In this document: positions 28,037 through 36,450 of the stretch, in pieces | Position numbering within the stretch: position 1 is the stretch's first letter | Layout: each line of letters opens with the position of its first letter | Assembly (NCBI RefSeq): GCF_020171845.1 | Contig: NZ_JAIVAM010000002.1 | Span: 372,001 to 436,000 of the forward strand | Length of the DNA stretch: 64,000 bases | Source of the DNA: Cytobacillus kochii | GTDB taxonomy: Bacteria > Bacillota > Bacilli > Bacillales > Cytobacillaceae | Reading direction: 5' to 3' | Made by a program: the position numbers and the translations under genes | The notes under the pieces: generated by a model | The model's input: only the letters and a program-made list of their open reading frames with translations | Databases searched by the model: none | Told to the model about the DNA's origin: nothing

Positions 28037-28240
28037 ATATGTCAAGCTAAATTAAGAAATGCCAAGGTAATGACTCGATACAGAGATATTAGCCTACTAT
28101 TTCTAATGTCTTGTATCTAAAACGTTTGTTTTGATGAATGCCGAAAATGAAACTCAGTTTGGTGAATTAAGAATCGAGCAATGTGGTAGAGAGATCAAAT
28201 AGTATTTTGCCTTCAGAAAAACTAAGTCAAAAAGAAAAAC

Positions 28241-28307
28241 AATTTAAAGCGAAGAATCAATCCAAAGTTTACGAAAAGTTGCAGTTTATAACGTTAAAGT
28301 TGTCGCA
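28241..28307 (+). repeat. Repeat A, copy 5
   Basis: GAATCAATCCAAAGTTTACG and TTGCAGTTTATAACG match copy 1 almost exactly although 3.8 kb away. It lies 40 bases before R5, as copies 1 and 2 lie before R2. Confidence 0.8.
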
Positions 28308-28347
28308 AGTTTAAATGGATGTAAGGCTGAAAAGGTGGTTTTATATT

Positions 28348-28375
28348 TAGCATGACCGAATCATAACCCTATACA
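28348..28375 (+). repeat. 28-bp direct repeat R5
   Basis: 24 bases identical to R1-R4 (ATGACCGAATCATAACCC and onward) with two changes in the first four bases. The blocks TTCCTTGTAATGAAA and TTTGAAGGTCATCC downstream match those after R1. Confidence 0.88.
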
Positions 28376-28564
28376 AATAAGTGAAACAGATAAGTCATAG
28401 GTAATCCTAAACAAATTTTTCCTTGTAATGAAAGATACAGTATAAGTAATTTGAAGGTCATCCATGTATGTAATGCAGATGAATATTTTTATTAGCAGTA
28501 TTGTTAATTGTTATGATTAAGTAGCTGCTATCTGTGAATATACCCTTTAAAGAGAACTTACAAC

Positions 28565-28591
28565 AGAAGTGAATTAATTTTTTTCACTTCT
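28565..28591. terminator. Bidirectional hairpin at end of GIY-YIG gene
   Basis: AGAAGTGAA/TTCACTTCT with an AT-rich loop; it overlaps the minus-strand stop codon of the GIY-YIG gene. Confidence 0.6.
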
Positions 28592-29321
28592 ATTTTATAT
28601 TGACATACTTTATTGGATTCTGAGCACTTCTTGTTAGATAATGTTCGACTGATTTTCTAATATACTTACATCTAACTTCCTCTTCTGCTATTTGCCCAAC
28701 AAATTCCCAACGGCTTTCCTCATCAAAAGAACCTCTTGTATTAAAAGTGCTACCTGCTGGGAACCAAGCAAGTATTTTATAAACTTCATGAACAATTCCA
28801 TCAAACACAGCAAAAACGTAGGAGGCTTTTTCTCTATCATCACCAATTCTCCACATTCCACGAGTAGCATCGTATAATTCTACATCGGTCATATTATATC
28901 GGAAAGTAGTGTTTAGACGTATTAATATAACTGGTTCGTCAATTTCGACTGGTTCTCTATCATAGTGAGAAATTATTTGATTCACTTCAACTCTTCCAAA
29001 TACTCCGCTTTGCCAACCTCGAACTCTATTGGTAAGGTTATCTTTGCCAATTAAATCAATAATGGCTGCTTCTACTTTAAGGGCAGTATGTTCATCTTCT
29101 AATCCATGGGTTAGTATTTCGATTTTTGGCTCTTGTCCTCTTTCTAATATCCGTCGTATGGTTCTACTTTTCTCGTTATCTTCTAAGGAAACTAAATGAG
29201 AAAATACTCTATTCCCTATACCCTTACCAACATAGAATATTTCATTGGTTTCAGGATCTGAGTAGATATAGACATAATATTTTAATTGATTAATAACTTC
29301 TTTTGAAAATTGCTTTTTCAA
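28590..29321 (-). CDS. GIY-YIG nuclease domain protein (LEM-3-like)
   Basis: About 243 residues. The N-terminal 100 residues form a GIY-YIG domain: YYVYIYSD, then FYVGKGIGNRVFSH with the catalytic Arg region, and the metal Glu in ALKVEAAIIDLIG. The motif variants and the 'FYVGKG' form match the LEM-3/COG3680 group. The C-terminal 140 residues are strand-rich (EIDEPVILIRLNTTFRY, SYVFAVFDGIVHEVYKI) and resemble a substrate-binding or regulatory domain. The TTG at 29321 is preferred because AGAGGTG lies 8 bases upstream. It is the first gene right of R5. Confidence 0.82.
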   Translation of the reverse strand: MKKQFSKEVINQLKYYVYIYSDPETNEIFYVGKGIGNRVFSHLVSLEDNEKSRTIRRILERGQEPKIEILTHGLEDEHTALKVEAAIIDLIGKDNLTNRVRGWQSGVFGRVEVNQIISHYDREPVEIDEPVILIRLNTTFRYNMTDVELYDATRGMWRIGDDREKASYVFAVFDGIVHEVYKILAWFPAGSTFNTRGSFDEESRWEFVGQIAEEEVRCKYIRKSVEHYLTRSAQNPIKYVNIK

Positions 29322-29763
29322 TGGATTCACCTCTATATATTATAAAAACTCAACTACACGAAAGAATGTCTTCCTTGTAATGATATGAGATTTAGTTGAA
29401 TGGGGTTGCATTTGTGGGACTATATTTCGTTTTCTCTCAAAATTATTTATCCAGTTATGTACCACACTCTTTAAACATAATAATATAAATGTTTTTTAAC
29501 TAGGTGCTATAATCGTATTATAAGATGGAACAAAAGGAATGAGAAGAGAATGAAGCATGCAGAAACTTGATGTGGGAATGATTTTTAGCAAAAAACAATG
29601 TTAAGATTATAGTGGAGATTCTAAATAGTCAAAAACTCTTTGGCACCAAATATTTTCTTGATTATCGCCCGGTTCTGATTTATTATGTAACTTAATAAGT
29701 AGCGAAGTAGGTAATGTTATGAAAAGTAATCATTTAATACAATGTAAATACATATATAAAATG
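29322..29763 (+). other. Intergenic region, possible leader transcript
   Basis: No convincing gene. A 21-codon frame (MKSNHLIQCKYIYK...) at about 29719-29784 runs into the terminator at 29764. It may be a leader peptide or chance. Confidence 0.3.
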
Positions 29764-29800
29764 GCTCACATTCTTAATAAGTAGAATGTGGGCTTTTTTT
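29764..29800 (+). terminator. Strong terminator upstream of XRE gene
   Basis: GCTCACATTCT and AGAATGTGGGC then seven T. It overlaps an upstream ATG at 29788 of the next gene, which argues for the later start at 29845. Confidence 0.88.
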
Positions 29801-29844
29801 ATAATGACTATATTCAATGGAGAGAATGGGGTGTAGTGATAACT

Positions 29845-30261
29845 ATGGATTATAAAAGAGATAATGCTGAATTTGGTTCATTTATTCGAAAGTTAAGATT
29901 AGCTAGAGGGTGGACTCTTTTGGATTGTGCAAATAGGGTGGGAATTTCAACAAATTATGTTTCACAATTGGAAAGAGGAGTAAGAGATCCCACAGAAAGT
30001 TTAATTGTTAAGTTTGCGACAGAATATAAAATTGATGAAGGCATTTTGTTTCGAAAAGCAAGTATGATCTCGCCGGATGTTAGAAATGTGATACTTCGAA
30101 ATGATAGTTTACAGAAGGCTCTTTCCTATATACATAAAAACAATCTTTCTCAGAAGAAGGAAAGAGAAATAATGGATAGGCTTTTTCAAGATATAGCTGA
30201 ATTCTTAAATATAAACGTAGATGACATTTTAAATGAAGATTATCTAATAATAGATGATTAA
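29845..30261 (+). CDS. XRE-family regulator with C-terminal helical domain
   Basis: 138 residues. The N-terminal helix-turn-helix is classical (FGSFIRKLRLARGWTLLDC, ISTNYVSQLERGVRDPT), the type used by SinR-like and phage/ICE repressors. The C-terminal part is helical and acidic. The ATG at 29845 is preferred over an ATG at 29788 that lies inside a terminator hairpin; GGGGTG is upstream. The next small gene follows within 15 bases. Likely a regulator of the replication or cassette region. Confidence 0.83.
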   Translation: MDYKRDNAEFGSFIRKLRLARGWTLLDCANRVGISTNYVSQLERGVRDPTESLIVKFATEYKIDEGILFRKASMISPDVRNVILRNDSLQKALSYIHKNNLSQKKEREIMDRLFQDIAEFLNINVDDILNEDYLIIDD

Positions 30262-30275
30262 AAAGGATGATAACC

Positions 30276-30539
30276 ATGAGTGAAAAATTAAATATTATCA
30301 AGATGCAATCACCAGAGATTTGGCAGTGGGCCGGAACTACTATTAACTCACTAACTTGCAGTGAATCGCTTATTGAAGAATTTATAGACAGTAAGAAAAG
30401 GAAAATTGAAAAAGCGGGGATGGATCTATTGGATATACATGTCTTTAAGTGGGATGATTCTGGTTATGAGATGGCAACTATTGAGTTCTTGATAAGACCC
30501 AAGCAAAATAAGTCTTCTAAATCAGCTTATTTAATTTGA
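30276..30539 (+). CDS. Small hypothetical protein co-transcribed with XRE
   Basis: 87 residues from the ATG at 30276, chosen because AAAGGAT precedes it (the ATG at 30267 overlaps that site). Soluble, mixed helix and strand (IIKMQSPEIWQWAGTTINSL; LDIHVFKWDDSGYEMATIEF). It is 14 bases from the regulator, so likely co-transcribed. No family recognised. Confidence 0.6.
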   Translation: MSEKLNIIKMQSPEIWQWAGTTINSLTCSESLIEEFIDSKKRKIEKAGMDLLDIHVFKWDDSGYEMATIEFLIRPKQNKSSKSAYLI

Positions 30540-31050
30540 TTAACAGAACCCATTACAAAGAAAACTATTTTATTAATGAAGACTATCAGAATGCTACTGA
30601 AGTAAAAGACCTCTATAGTTGTTGCGATTATTATTGTTTTTACATTAGCTATTGCTACTACAACAATTATTTTGAAATCCAAAAAAAGAGAACAGAAAAT
30701 AGTTATAGAATTAAAAATACGGTGTGAAAGGTAAAAAAAACCAATAAGATTCAATGAGTAAATTGGAATACTTAGTTTAAATTAGATAATTTTCTCTAAC
30801 ATGTATCCGTTTAGTAGAGTGATTCGTAATTCATAGATTAGGATAGATATGCAACCCGAGTAAAACTTTTTTATTTTAGATAACTCCATAATAGGGCAGA
30901 ATTTTTGATTTATTTATATAGTATTAAACTCATTTTTCCTGCCCTCAGCTGACTTAAATAAGTATCAATAAAGGTAGAACACACTTAACGATATATCTGT
31001 CTTACACTACATCTACTATAAAGCATCTAAATATAGAAAGGATGCTTATA
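30540..31050 (+). other. Intergenic region before primase-helicase
   Basis: No intact gene. A single-membrane-span frame (VVAIIIVFTLAIATTTIILK) at about 30608-30727 is cut from its only ATG by a TAA, so it is broken or spurious. It includes the direct repeat at 30890 and probably the promoter of the next gene. Confidence 0.35.
30890..30932 (+). repeat. 42-bp direct repeat flanking rep, copy 1
   Basis: TAGGGCAGAATTTTTGAT and TTTATATAG blocks recur at 34251-34292, so the repeats bracket the primase-helicase gene. Confidence 0.7.
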
Positions 31051-34000
31051 GTGAGAAACACCGTGCAAAACAATATTCAAACCAAAGAAAGAAAGATGCT
31101 GATCCAACCATACAAACGAGGATTTAAAACTAAGGACGAAGCAATGCACCATGTAAGGAATATCACAATAGACTTAGATAATGCGAATGTATGGAACAAT
31201 TCTAAATTGAACTCTGTGGTGGAAAGTCAGTTTCTTCAAATACTTAAAAATGGACAACCACATGTAACAGGATCATGGATTGCTTCCAAAAGAAACCCGA
31301 GAGAAATCCAAGATTACCGGACAAATATTTTCTGCTTTGATATAGATCATTTTGAAAATTTTCCGGACATTGTAATACGGAAAATCATCGATCGGTTGTA
31401 TGAATACTTTCATTACGTTCAAGAAAGTTTCTCAAGCGGAAAAAAGTTGCAGCAAAAAAGGTTTCACTGCTATTTAGTAGTTACAACATTACAGGTGGAT
31501 TATGAGGTGATTGCTCTAATTTATAAGCAAGTAAGAGATCAATTAAGTGCCAAAATTGGGGTTTCTTTTGATGAAAGCATCTATCCTGTAAAGACGATAT
31601 TTGCATCTGGAAAAGAAGTGAAAGTGAATAAGAATTTGAGAAAATTTGACCTAAAACCGTTCTTGGAAAACTTTAGCACTGAGAAGATGAAATTAAGCAA
31701 TAAAAGTAAGGAATTATCAAATGGTGAGGTTGTAGATCACATTATAACAAAAGAATATAACAAAGAATATGTGACATCAGCAATAAACTTTGATGTACTC
31801 CTTAATGCGTTAAAGAAACTACCATTAATCTCGGATCATGGTGAGTGGATTAGAATCTTGATGGCTTTCAATAATATGGAAAAAGAAGGTCTTATCACAG
31901 GTGAGCAAAAGATAGTGTTAGCGGAAGCAATTGACGATGGAAATAAAAGTTATGATACCGAAATGAAGAAGATAGAGAGGTATGATGAAGTTACCATTGG
32001 AACATTAATTTATAAATTGCAGCAATATGGCATCTCAACAAGTAAAATCTTCACTGTGTCTGAGAATTTTCAATTGAGAGCTGATTTATCCATGGATATT
32101 CAAGGGAAGATAGCAGAAAATCCTGAAGTTTTCCGTAAGATTGAAGAAATTCTATACAGTGAACAATACAGAGGCAAACGTATTTTACTGACCAGTGATA
32201 CAGGAACAGGAAAAAGTTATGCTATTTTAAAAATCCTCGAAAACATGACGAAAAGAACAGAAAATCCCCAAGTGTCCTCTTGCTCAACTGAAGGCTTTTC
32301 CACACTAATCATCCCACGTCGGAATCTCGTGAATAATTTAAGGAATCAGTTTGAACGAATAACACGTTCAAAAACTGTAACAGGTAGCGATAGCTATACG
32401 AATGGCAAACGAGAAGAAATAATTAGAAACTCAAGGAATATTTTAACCACCCTTGATCATTTCCCTTATGTCTTAAAATTAAAATTAGAACAAGAACACT
32501 GTGATGAGACAACAGTTCGACTAGAAAAACAAATAATGCAAAATGAGCCTCCAAAAATAATGGTGTTTGATGAATGCCATATGTTATCTCTTGATGCTAA
32601 CTTTAAGCCAGATGCCGTCAGAGAATTCTGTATTGCTGAAACTTCTTTGCTAGAAGCACAAGGAATTTCCCTCCATGCAACAGCTACACCAGAAAATCTC
32701 CGTTCAGAGGACTATGATTTCATCATAAAGATTAACCAAATAGATCGAGAGAATCCATTTGTAAACACAGGATATTTGTTTTTGGATGGATCATCTAGGC
32801 AAGTAGAATTAAAAATGTTAGAAATTATCAAAATGGCAGCAAGGAAAGATCCTAACAGACGGCTTTTGGTATTTGTTGAAAGAAAGGAAATCATTAATGA
32901 CTTCAGTAGAAAGCTAAACAAAGAGGGAATCAGGACAATGGAAGTGGTATCGAATAAAGAAGAATTGAAGTCGCAAGAAGAAAAATTGATTGTAAGTGGC
33001 GGGCTGATTCCAAATAATGTGCAGATCATTTTAGCTACAACTTCTCTTTCTGCAGGAGTCTCCATTTTAAACAACAATGTAAGTGATGAAGTATGGGTAC
33101 TTTGCTCTCATAGATCATTGAACCATGAAATGACAAGGATTGTTCAAATGTCTCATCGTTTTCGAAAATCTTATCATGCTTTGAAATTATTTATTCAAAA
33201 GGCAAAACCTCAAGTGAAGAAGAAGGTATTTCCGTATCATAGCATTTTGAATGAAGAGGTCAAAAAAGCAGAGAATTTTAAACAGGCAATTGAGATGTTG
33301 CGTGAAAACCAGATAGAGGGTAGAACAACACTGGATAAGTTAGAGATGGAAAATAGTCTATATGCTGATGAAGAGGGGACTTTGCATGTGTGTACGCCAC
33401 TAATTCAAAGCGAGATTGTTTTTCCAAAAACATACCATAATTACAAGAATCCAGATGTGTTGGTACGAGAATTAGAGAATAAGTTTAAGTGTAAGTTTCT
33501 TGAAATGAATGGGAAAGTAGAGATAGACGAAAAGGAAGAAGTAGTCAAGAGGAGGAAGGTTGCATCTCAAGATATGTTACGAAGAATAGTTGAAGAGCAG
33601 GCTTTCTACAATCAACTGAAAAACGATTATTTCATTTACGGAAGAAGCCAATTCACATCTAAAATGAAGAGATATATGAAGCTATCTACTGTGAAAGACT
33701 TACAGTACTTCTTCGAAAATTCTATCGAATATGGATTCGCAAAGCTCGTCTTGCAGGCACATTTGAATGCTAAAAAGGCTGAAACTCTATCATATACTAG
33801 AGACAAAGAGGCTCTGGCTTGGTTGAAGGATATAAAGAGAGGTAATGGAAACACCTTATCGGGAAGAATGTATAAGGTGATTTCGAAACACTTGAAACTA
33901 TCAATGGAAACAAAGAACTTGGTTGAGTTCAGTAGGAAAAAGGAAATTGATTCTTTTCTTCAAGCTGTTGCAAGAGAAGAGCTAATGGATGAGGGTTTTA

Positions 34001-34146
34001 GTGTCATACCTAACAAGGTTGGGTCTTTCAAAAACCTATTAAACATAAAGGAGAGTAAATCAGGGAATATAAGAGCATATACAATTGAGGGATTCATTGA
34101 TGAAAGGTACATTAAGGGCAAATATGGTATAGAAAAGATTCAATGA
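31051..34146 (+). CDS. Primase-superfamily 2 helicase, likely plasmid replication protein
   Basis: 1031 residues. N-terminal part: archaeo-eukaryotic-type primase-like motifs FDID (Asp97, Asp99) and RFHCYL (His about 139). A PriCT-like helical module (about 250-330) follows, then an SF2 helicase with Walker A SDTGTGKS (GTGKS 385-389), DECH (507-510), HATATP and an ATTSLSAG motif. The C-terminal 350 residues are helical and basic. The fusion fits replication initiator/origin helicases of plasmids and phages. It sits alone between 42-bp direct repeats, with a ParMR system 9 kb away. GTG at 31051 follows AAAGGA at 8 bases. Confidence 0.75.
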   Translation: MRNTVQNNIQTKERKMLIQPYKRGFKTKDEAMHHVRNITIDLDNANVWNNSKLNSVVESQFLQILKNGQPHVTGSWIASKRNPREIQDYRTNIFCFDIDHFENFPDIVIRKIIDRLYEYFHYVQESFSSGKKLQQKRFHCYLVVTTLQVDYEVIALIYKQVRDQLSAKIGVSFDESIYPVKTIFASGKEVKVNKNLRKFDLKPFLENFSTEKMKLSNKSKELSNGEVVDHIITKEYNKEYVTSAINFDVLLNALKKLPLISDHGEWIRILMAFNNMEKEGLITGEQKIVLAEAIDDGNKSYDTEMKKIERYDEVTIGTLIYKLQQYGISTSKIFTVSENFQLRADLSMDIQGKIAENPEVFRKIEEILYSEQYRGKRILLTSDTGTGKSYAILKILENMTKRTENPQVSSCSTEGFSTLIIPRRNLVNNLRNQFERITRSKTVTGSDSYTNGKREEIIRNSRNILTTLDHFPYVLKLKLEQEHCDETTVRLEKQIMQNEPPKIMVFDECHMLSLDANFKPDAVREFCIAETSLLEAQGISLHATATPENLRSEDYDFIIKINQIDRENPFVNTGYLFLDGSSRQVELKMLEIIKMAARKDPNRRLLVFVERKEIINDFSRKLNKEGIRTMEVVSNKEELKSQEEKLIVSGGLIPNNVQIILATTSLSAGVSILNNNVSDEVWVLCSHRSLNHEMTRIVQMSHRFRKSYHALKLFIQKAKPQVKKKVFPYHSILNEEVKKAENFKQAIEMLRENQIEGRTTLDKLEMENSLYADEEGTLHVCTPLIQSEIVFPKTYHNYKNPDVLVRELENKFKCKFLEMNGKVEIDEKEEVVKRRKVASQDMLRRIVEEQAFYNQLKNDYFIYGRSQFTSKMKRYMKLSTVKDLQYFFENSIEYGFAKLVLQAHLNAKKAETLSYTRDKEALAWLKDIKRGNGNTLSGRMYKVISKHLKLSMETKNLVEFSRKKEIDSFLQAVAREELMDEGFSVIPNKVGSFKNLLNIKESKSGNIRAYTIEGFIDERYIKGKYGIEKIQ

Positions 34147-34165
34147 TGAATCTAATTGTGTTGTG

Positions 34166-34199
34166 GAGGACGTTGTAAATAGACAACTTCCTCTTTTTC
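34166..34199 (+). terminator. Terminator of the replication gene
   Basis: GAGGACGTTGT pairs with ACAACTTCCTC (one mismatch), then TTTTT. Confidence 0.85.
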
Positions 34200-34250
34200 T
34201 TTTCATATAGGCTAATATACATAGCCAACCATAGTAAAATTCTTGCTTAC

Positions 34251-34292
34251 ATTAGGGCAGGATTTTTGAATTGTTTATATAGAATAAAGCTC
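34251..34292 (+). repeat. 42-bp direct repeat flanking rep, copy 2
   Basis: TAGGGCAGGATTTTTGAA then TTTATATAGAATAAA; partner of 30890-30932. Confidence 0.7.
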
Positions 34293-34362
34293 CAATAATC
34301 TGTCCATTACATCAACTCTTAATAAATGGTTTGAATTTACTAATGTAGTAGTCTAGCTTATG

Positions 34363-34433
34363 TCTTATAATTAATACAATAATTTGATAGTATAAAAGTA
34401 GTAAATATATACAATAGATTTCATGTAGGGGAG
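34363..34433 (+). repeat. 71-bp promoter-bearing repeat, copy 2 (hsdM promoter)
   Basis: TTGATA (34384-34389), 18-base spacer, TATACA (34408-34413): the likely promoter of the hsdM operon. The whole block is duplicated at 27391-27462. Confidence 0.8.
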
Positions 34434-34440
34434 TACACAA

Positions 34441-36450
34441 ATGATAAATTTTCAAGACAAAGTTTCTTTTATTTGGTCCATAGCAGAGCTGCTTAGAGGC
34501 CCATATAAACCTGAAGATTACGGGAAAGTTGTTTTACCGATGGCTGTATTAAGACGTTTAGACAGTGTGTTGGATAAGACAAAAGAAGAAGTACTAGACA
34601 AGTATAAGCAATTTAAAGATATGCCAGAAGAGTCGAGAGATGAAATACTTAACAGAGTGGCAAAACAAAGATTTAGTAATGTGAGTAAATATGACTTCTC
34701 TAAGTTACTAAGTGATGCAGATAACATAGCTGATAACTTACGAGATTATATAAACGGGTTTTCAAAGACAGCAAGAGACATCATCGAGTATTTTGACTTT
34801 GACAAGCAAATAGATAAGATGGAGCGTAACGATTTGCTATATCTTGTTGTAAAACGTTTTAGTGAGATAGACTTACATCCAAGTGTCGTATCTAATGTAG
34901 AAATGGGATACATATTTGAAGAATTAATTCGTCGTTTTAGTGAGCATGCAGAGGCCGGGGACCACTTTACACCGAGAGAAGTCGTGCGTTTGATGGTAAA
35001 TCTATTATTTTTAGATGATGAAGATATTTTAACGAAGCAAGGGATAACACAAACATTATATGATTCATGTGCAGGTACAGGTGGTATGGGATCCGTTGCT
35101 CAAGAATATTTAAAAGAACTAAACTCAACAGCAGAATTAGAATTTTTTGCTCAAGAATTTAACGAGGAATCATATGCGATTAGTAAGGCAGATGTTTTGA
35201 TAAAGGGTGAGGAAGCCAAGAATATTCGGTTTGGGAATACTTTATCAAATGATGCCTTTTCTGAAATGACTTTTGACTATCTAATAACTAATCCGCCTTA
35301 TGGAGTGGAATGGAAGCCAGCTGAGAAAGCGGTGAAGGCTGAATATGAGGAAAAGGGTTATAACGGAAGGTTTGGAGCAGGATTACCACGTATTAGTGAT
35401 GGACAACTCCTTTTCCTACAACATCTTGTATCCAAAATGAAACCCGTAACAGAAGATAATTCAAAGGGATCCCGTCTTGCCATTATCATGAATGGGTCTC
35501 CTTTATTTACTGGAGATGCGGGAAGTGGAGAGTCTGACATACGTAGATATTTAATCGAGAACGATCTGGTTGAAGGAATTGTTGCTATGCCAACGGACCT
35601 TTTCTACAATACTGGGATTTCAACTTATGTATGGATACTAACTAATAACCAGAGTCCATTTCGTAAAGGGAAAATTCAACTTGTAAATGCCGTAGAGTTC
35701 TATCAAAAGATGAGAAAGAGTTTAGGTAGCAAACGAAAGGAACTATCGGAGGAGCACATTGCTGAAATAATTAGATTGTATGGAGATTTTAAAGAAGGTA
35801 AACAGGTAAAGATTTTTGATAATGAAGACTTTGGTTATCAAAAGATTACAGTAGAAAGACCGTTGCGATTAAACTTCAAGATTAACGAAGAAAGAGTAGA
35901 AGAATTAAATAATCAGACTGCTTTCGCAAACTTAGCAAAGTCTAAGAAAAAAGGCGAGGCTGGTTTAGAGGCTATAGGGTTAGGTAAACAACAGCAAAGA
36001 GCTATAGTGGATGCTTTGCTAGCAATGAAATCTGATGAGACATATAAAAATAGAGAAGAGTTCACGAAGAAGCTGAAGAAGAAGTTTAAAGAAAACGATA
36101 TCAAGGTTGGTGCCCCTTTATTTAAAGCTATTCTAGCTGCGTTGTCTGAGAAAGACGATACAGCTGATATTTGCGTAGATAGTAAAGGAAACCCTGAACC
36201 AGATGCGGACTTACGTGATACGGAGATTGTACCATTGAAAGAATCTATTCATGATTATTTTGAAAGAGATGTAAAACCACATGTTCCAGATGCTTGGATT
36301 GATGAATCTAAGACAAAAGTAGGTTACGAAATTCCTTTTACACGTCACTTTTATGAATATACGGAATTGAGAAGTTCGGAAGAAATAAAAGAAGAGATAA
36401 AAGAGTTAGAAGAGAGTATTTTGGAGAAGTTGAAGAAGGTGATGGGATAA
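34441..36450 (+). CDS. hsdM: Type I restriction-modification methylase HsdM
   Basis: 669 residues, adenine-specific DNA methyltransferase. The N-terminal helical domain is followed by an SAM site (DSCAGTGGM), the catalytic NPPYGVEW (about 284-291), and a C-terminal extension of about 150 residues rich in Lys/Glu. It binds two-per-complex with HsdS. First gene of a four-gene operon; its stop overlaps the hsdS start (TAATGG). Good ribosome site (AGGGGAG). Confidence 0.95.
   Translation: MINFQDKVSFIWSIAELLRGPYKPEDYGKVVLPMAVLRRLDSVLDKTKEEVLDKYKQFKDMPEESRDEILNRVAKQRFSNVSKYDFSKLLSDADNIADNLRDYINGFSKTARDIIEYFDFDKQIDKMERNDLLYLVVKRFSEIDLHPSVVSNVEMGYIFEELIRRFSEHAEAGDHFTPREVVRLMVNLLFLDDEDILTKQGITQTLYDSCAGTGGMGSVAQEYLKELNSTAELEFFAQEFNEESYAISKADVLIKGEEAKNIRFGNTLSNDAFSEMTFDYLITNPPYGVEWKPAEKAVKAEYEEKGYNGRFGAGLPRISDGQLLFLQHLVSKMKPVTEDNSKGSRLAIIMNGSPLFTGDAGSGESDIRRYLIENDLVEGIVAMPTDLFYNTGISTYVWILTNNQSPFRKGKIQLVNAVEFYQKMRKSLGSKRKELSEEHIAEIIRLYGDFKEGKQVKIFDNEDFGYQKITVERPLRLNFKINEERVEELNNQTAFANLAKSKKKGEAGLEAIGLGKQQQRAIVDALLAMKSDETYKNREEFTKKLKKKFKENDIKVGAPLFKAILAALSEKDDTADICVDSKGNPEPDADLRDTEIVPLKESIHDYFERDVKPHVPDAWIDESKTKVGYEIPFTRHFYEYTELRSSEEIKEEIKELEESILEKLKKVMG

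Noticed and set aside
23478-28375. The five R repeats as a CRISPR array
   Set aside because: Spacing is 0.8-1.7 kb with genes between copies, there are no short unique spacers and no cas genes.
30608-30727. Single-membrane-span peptide before the replication gene
   Set aside because: Separated from its only ATG by an in-frame TAA and lacks another start; either broken or chance.
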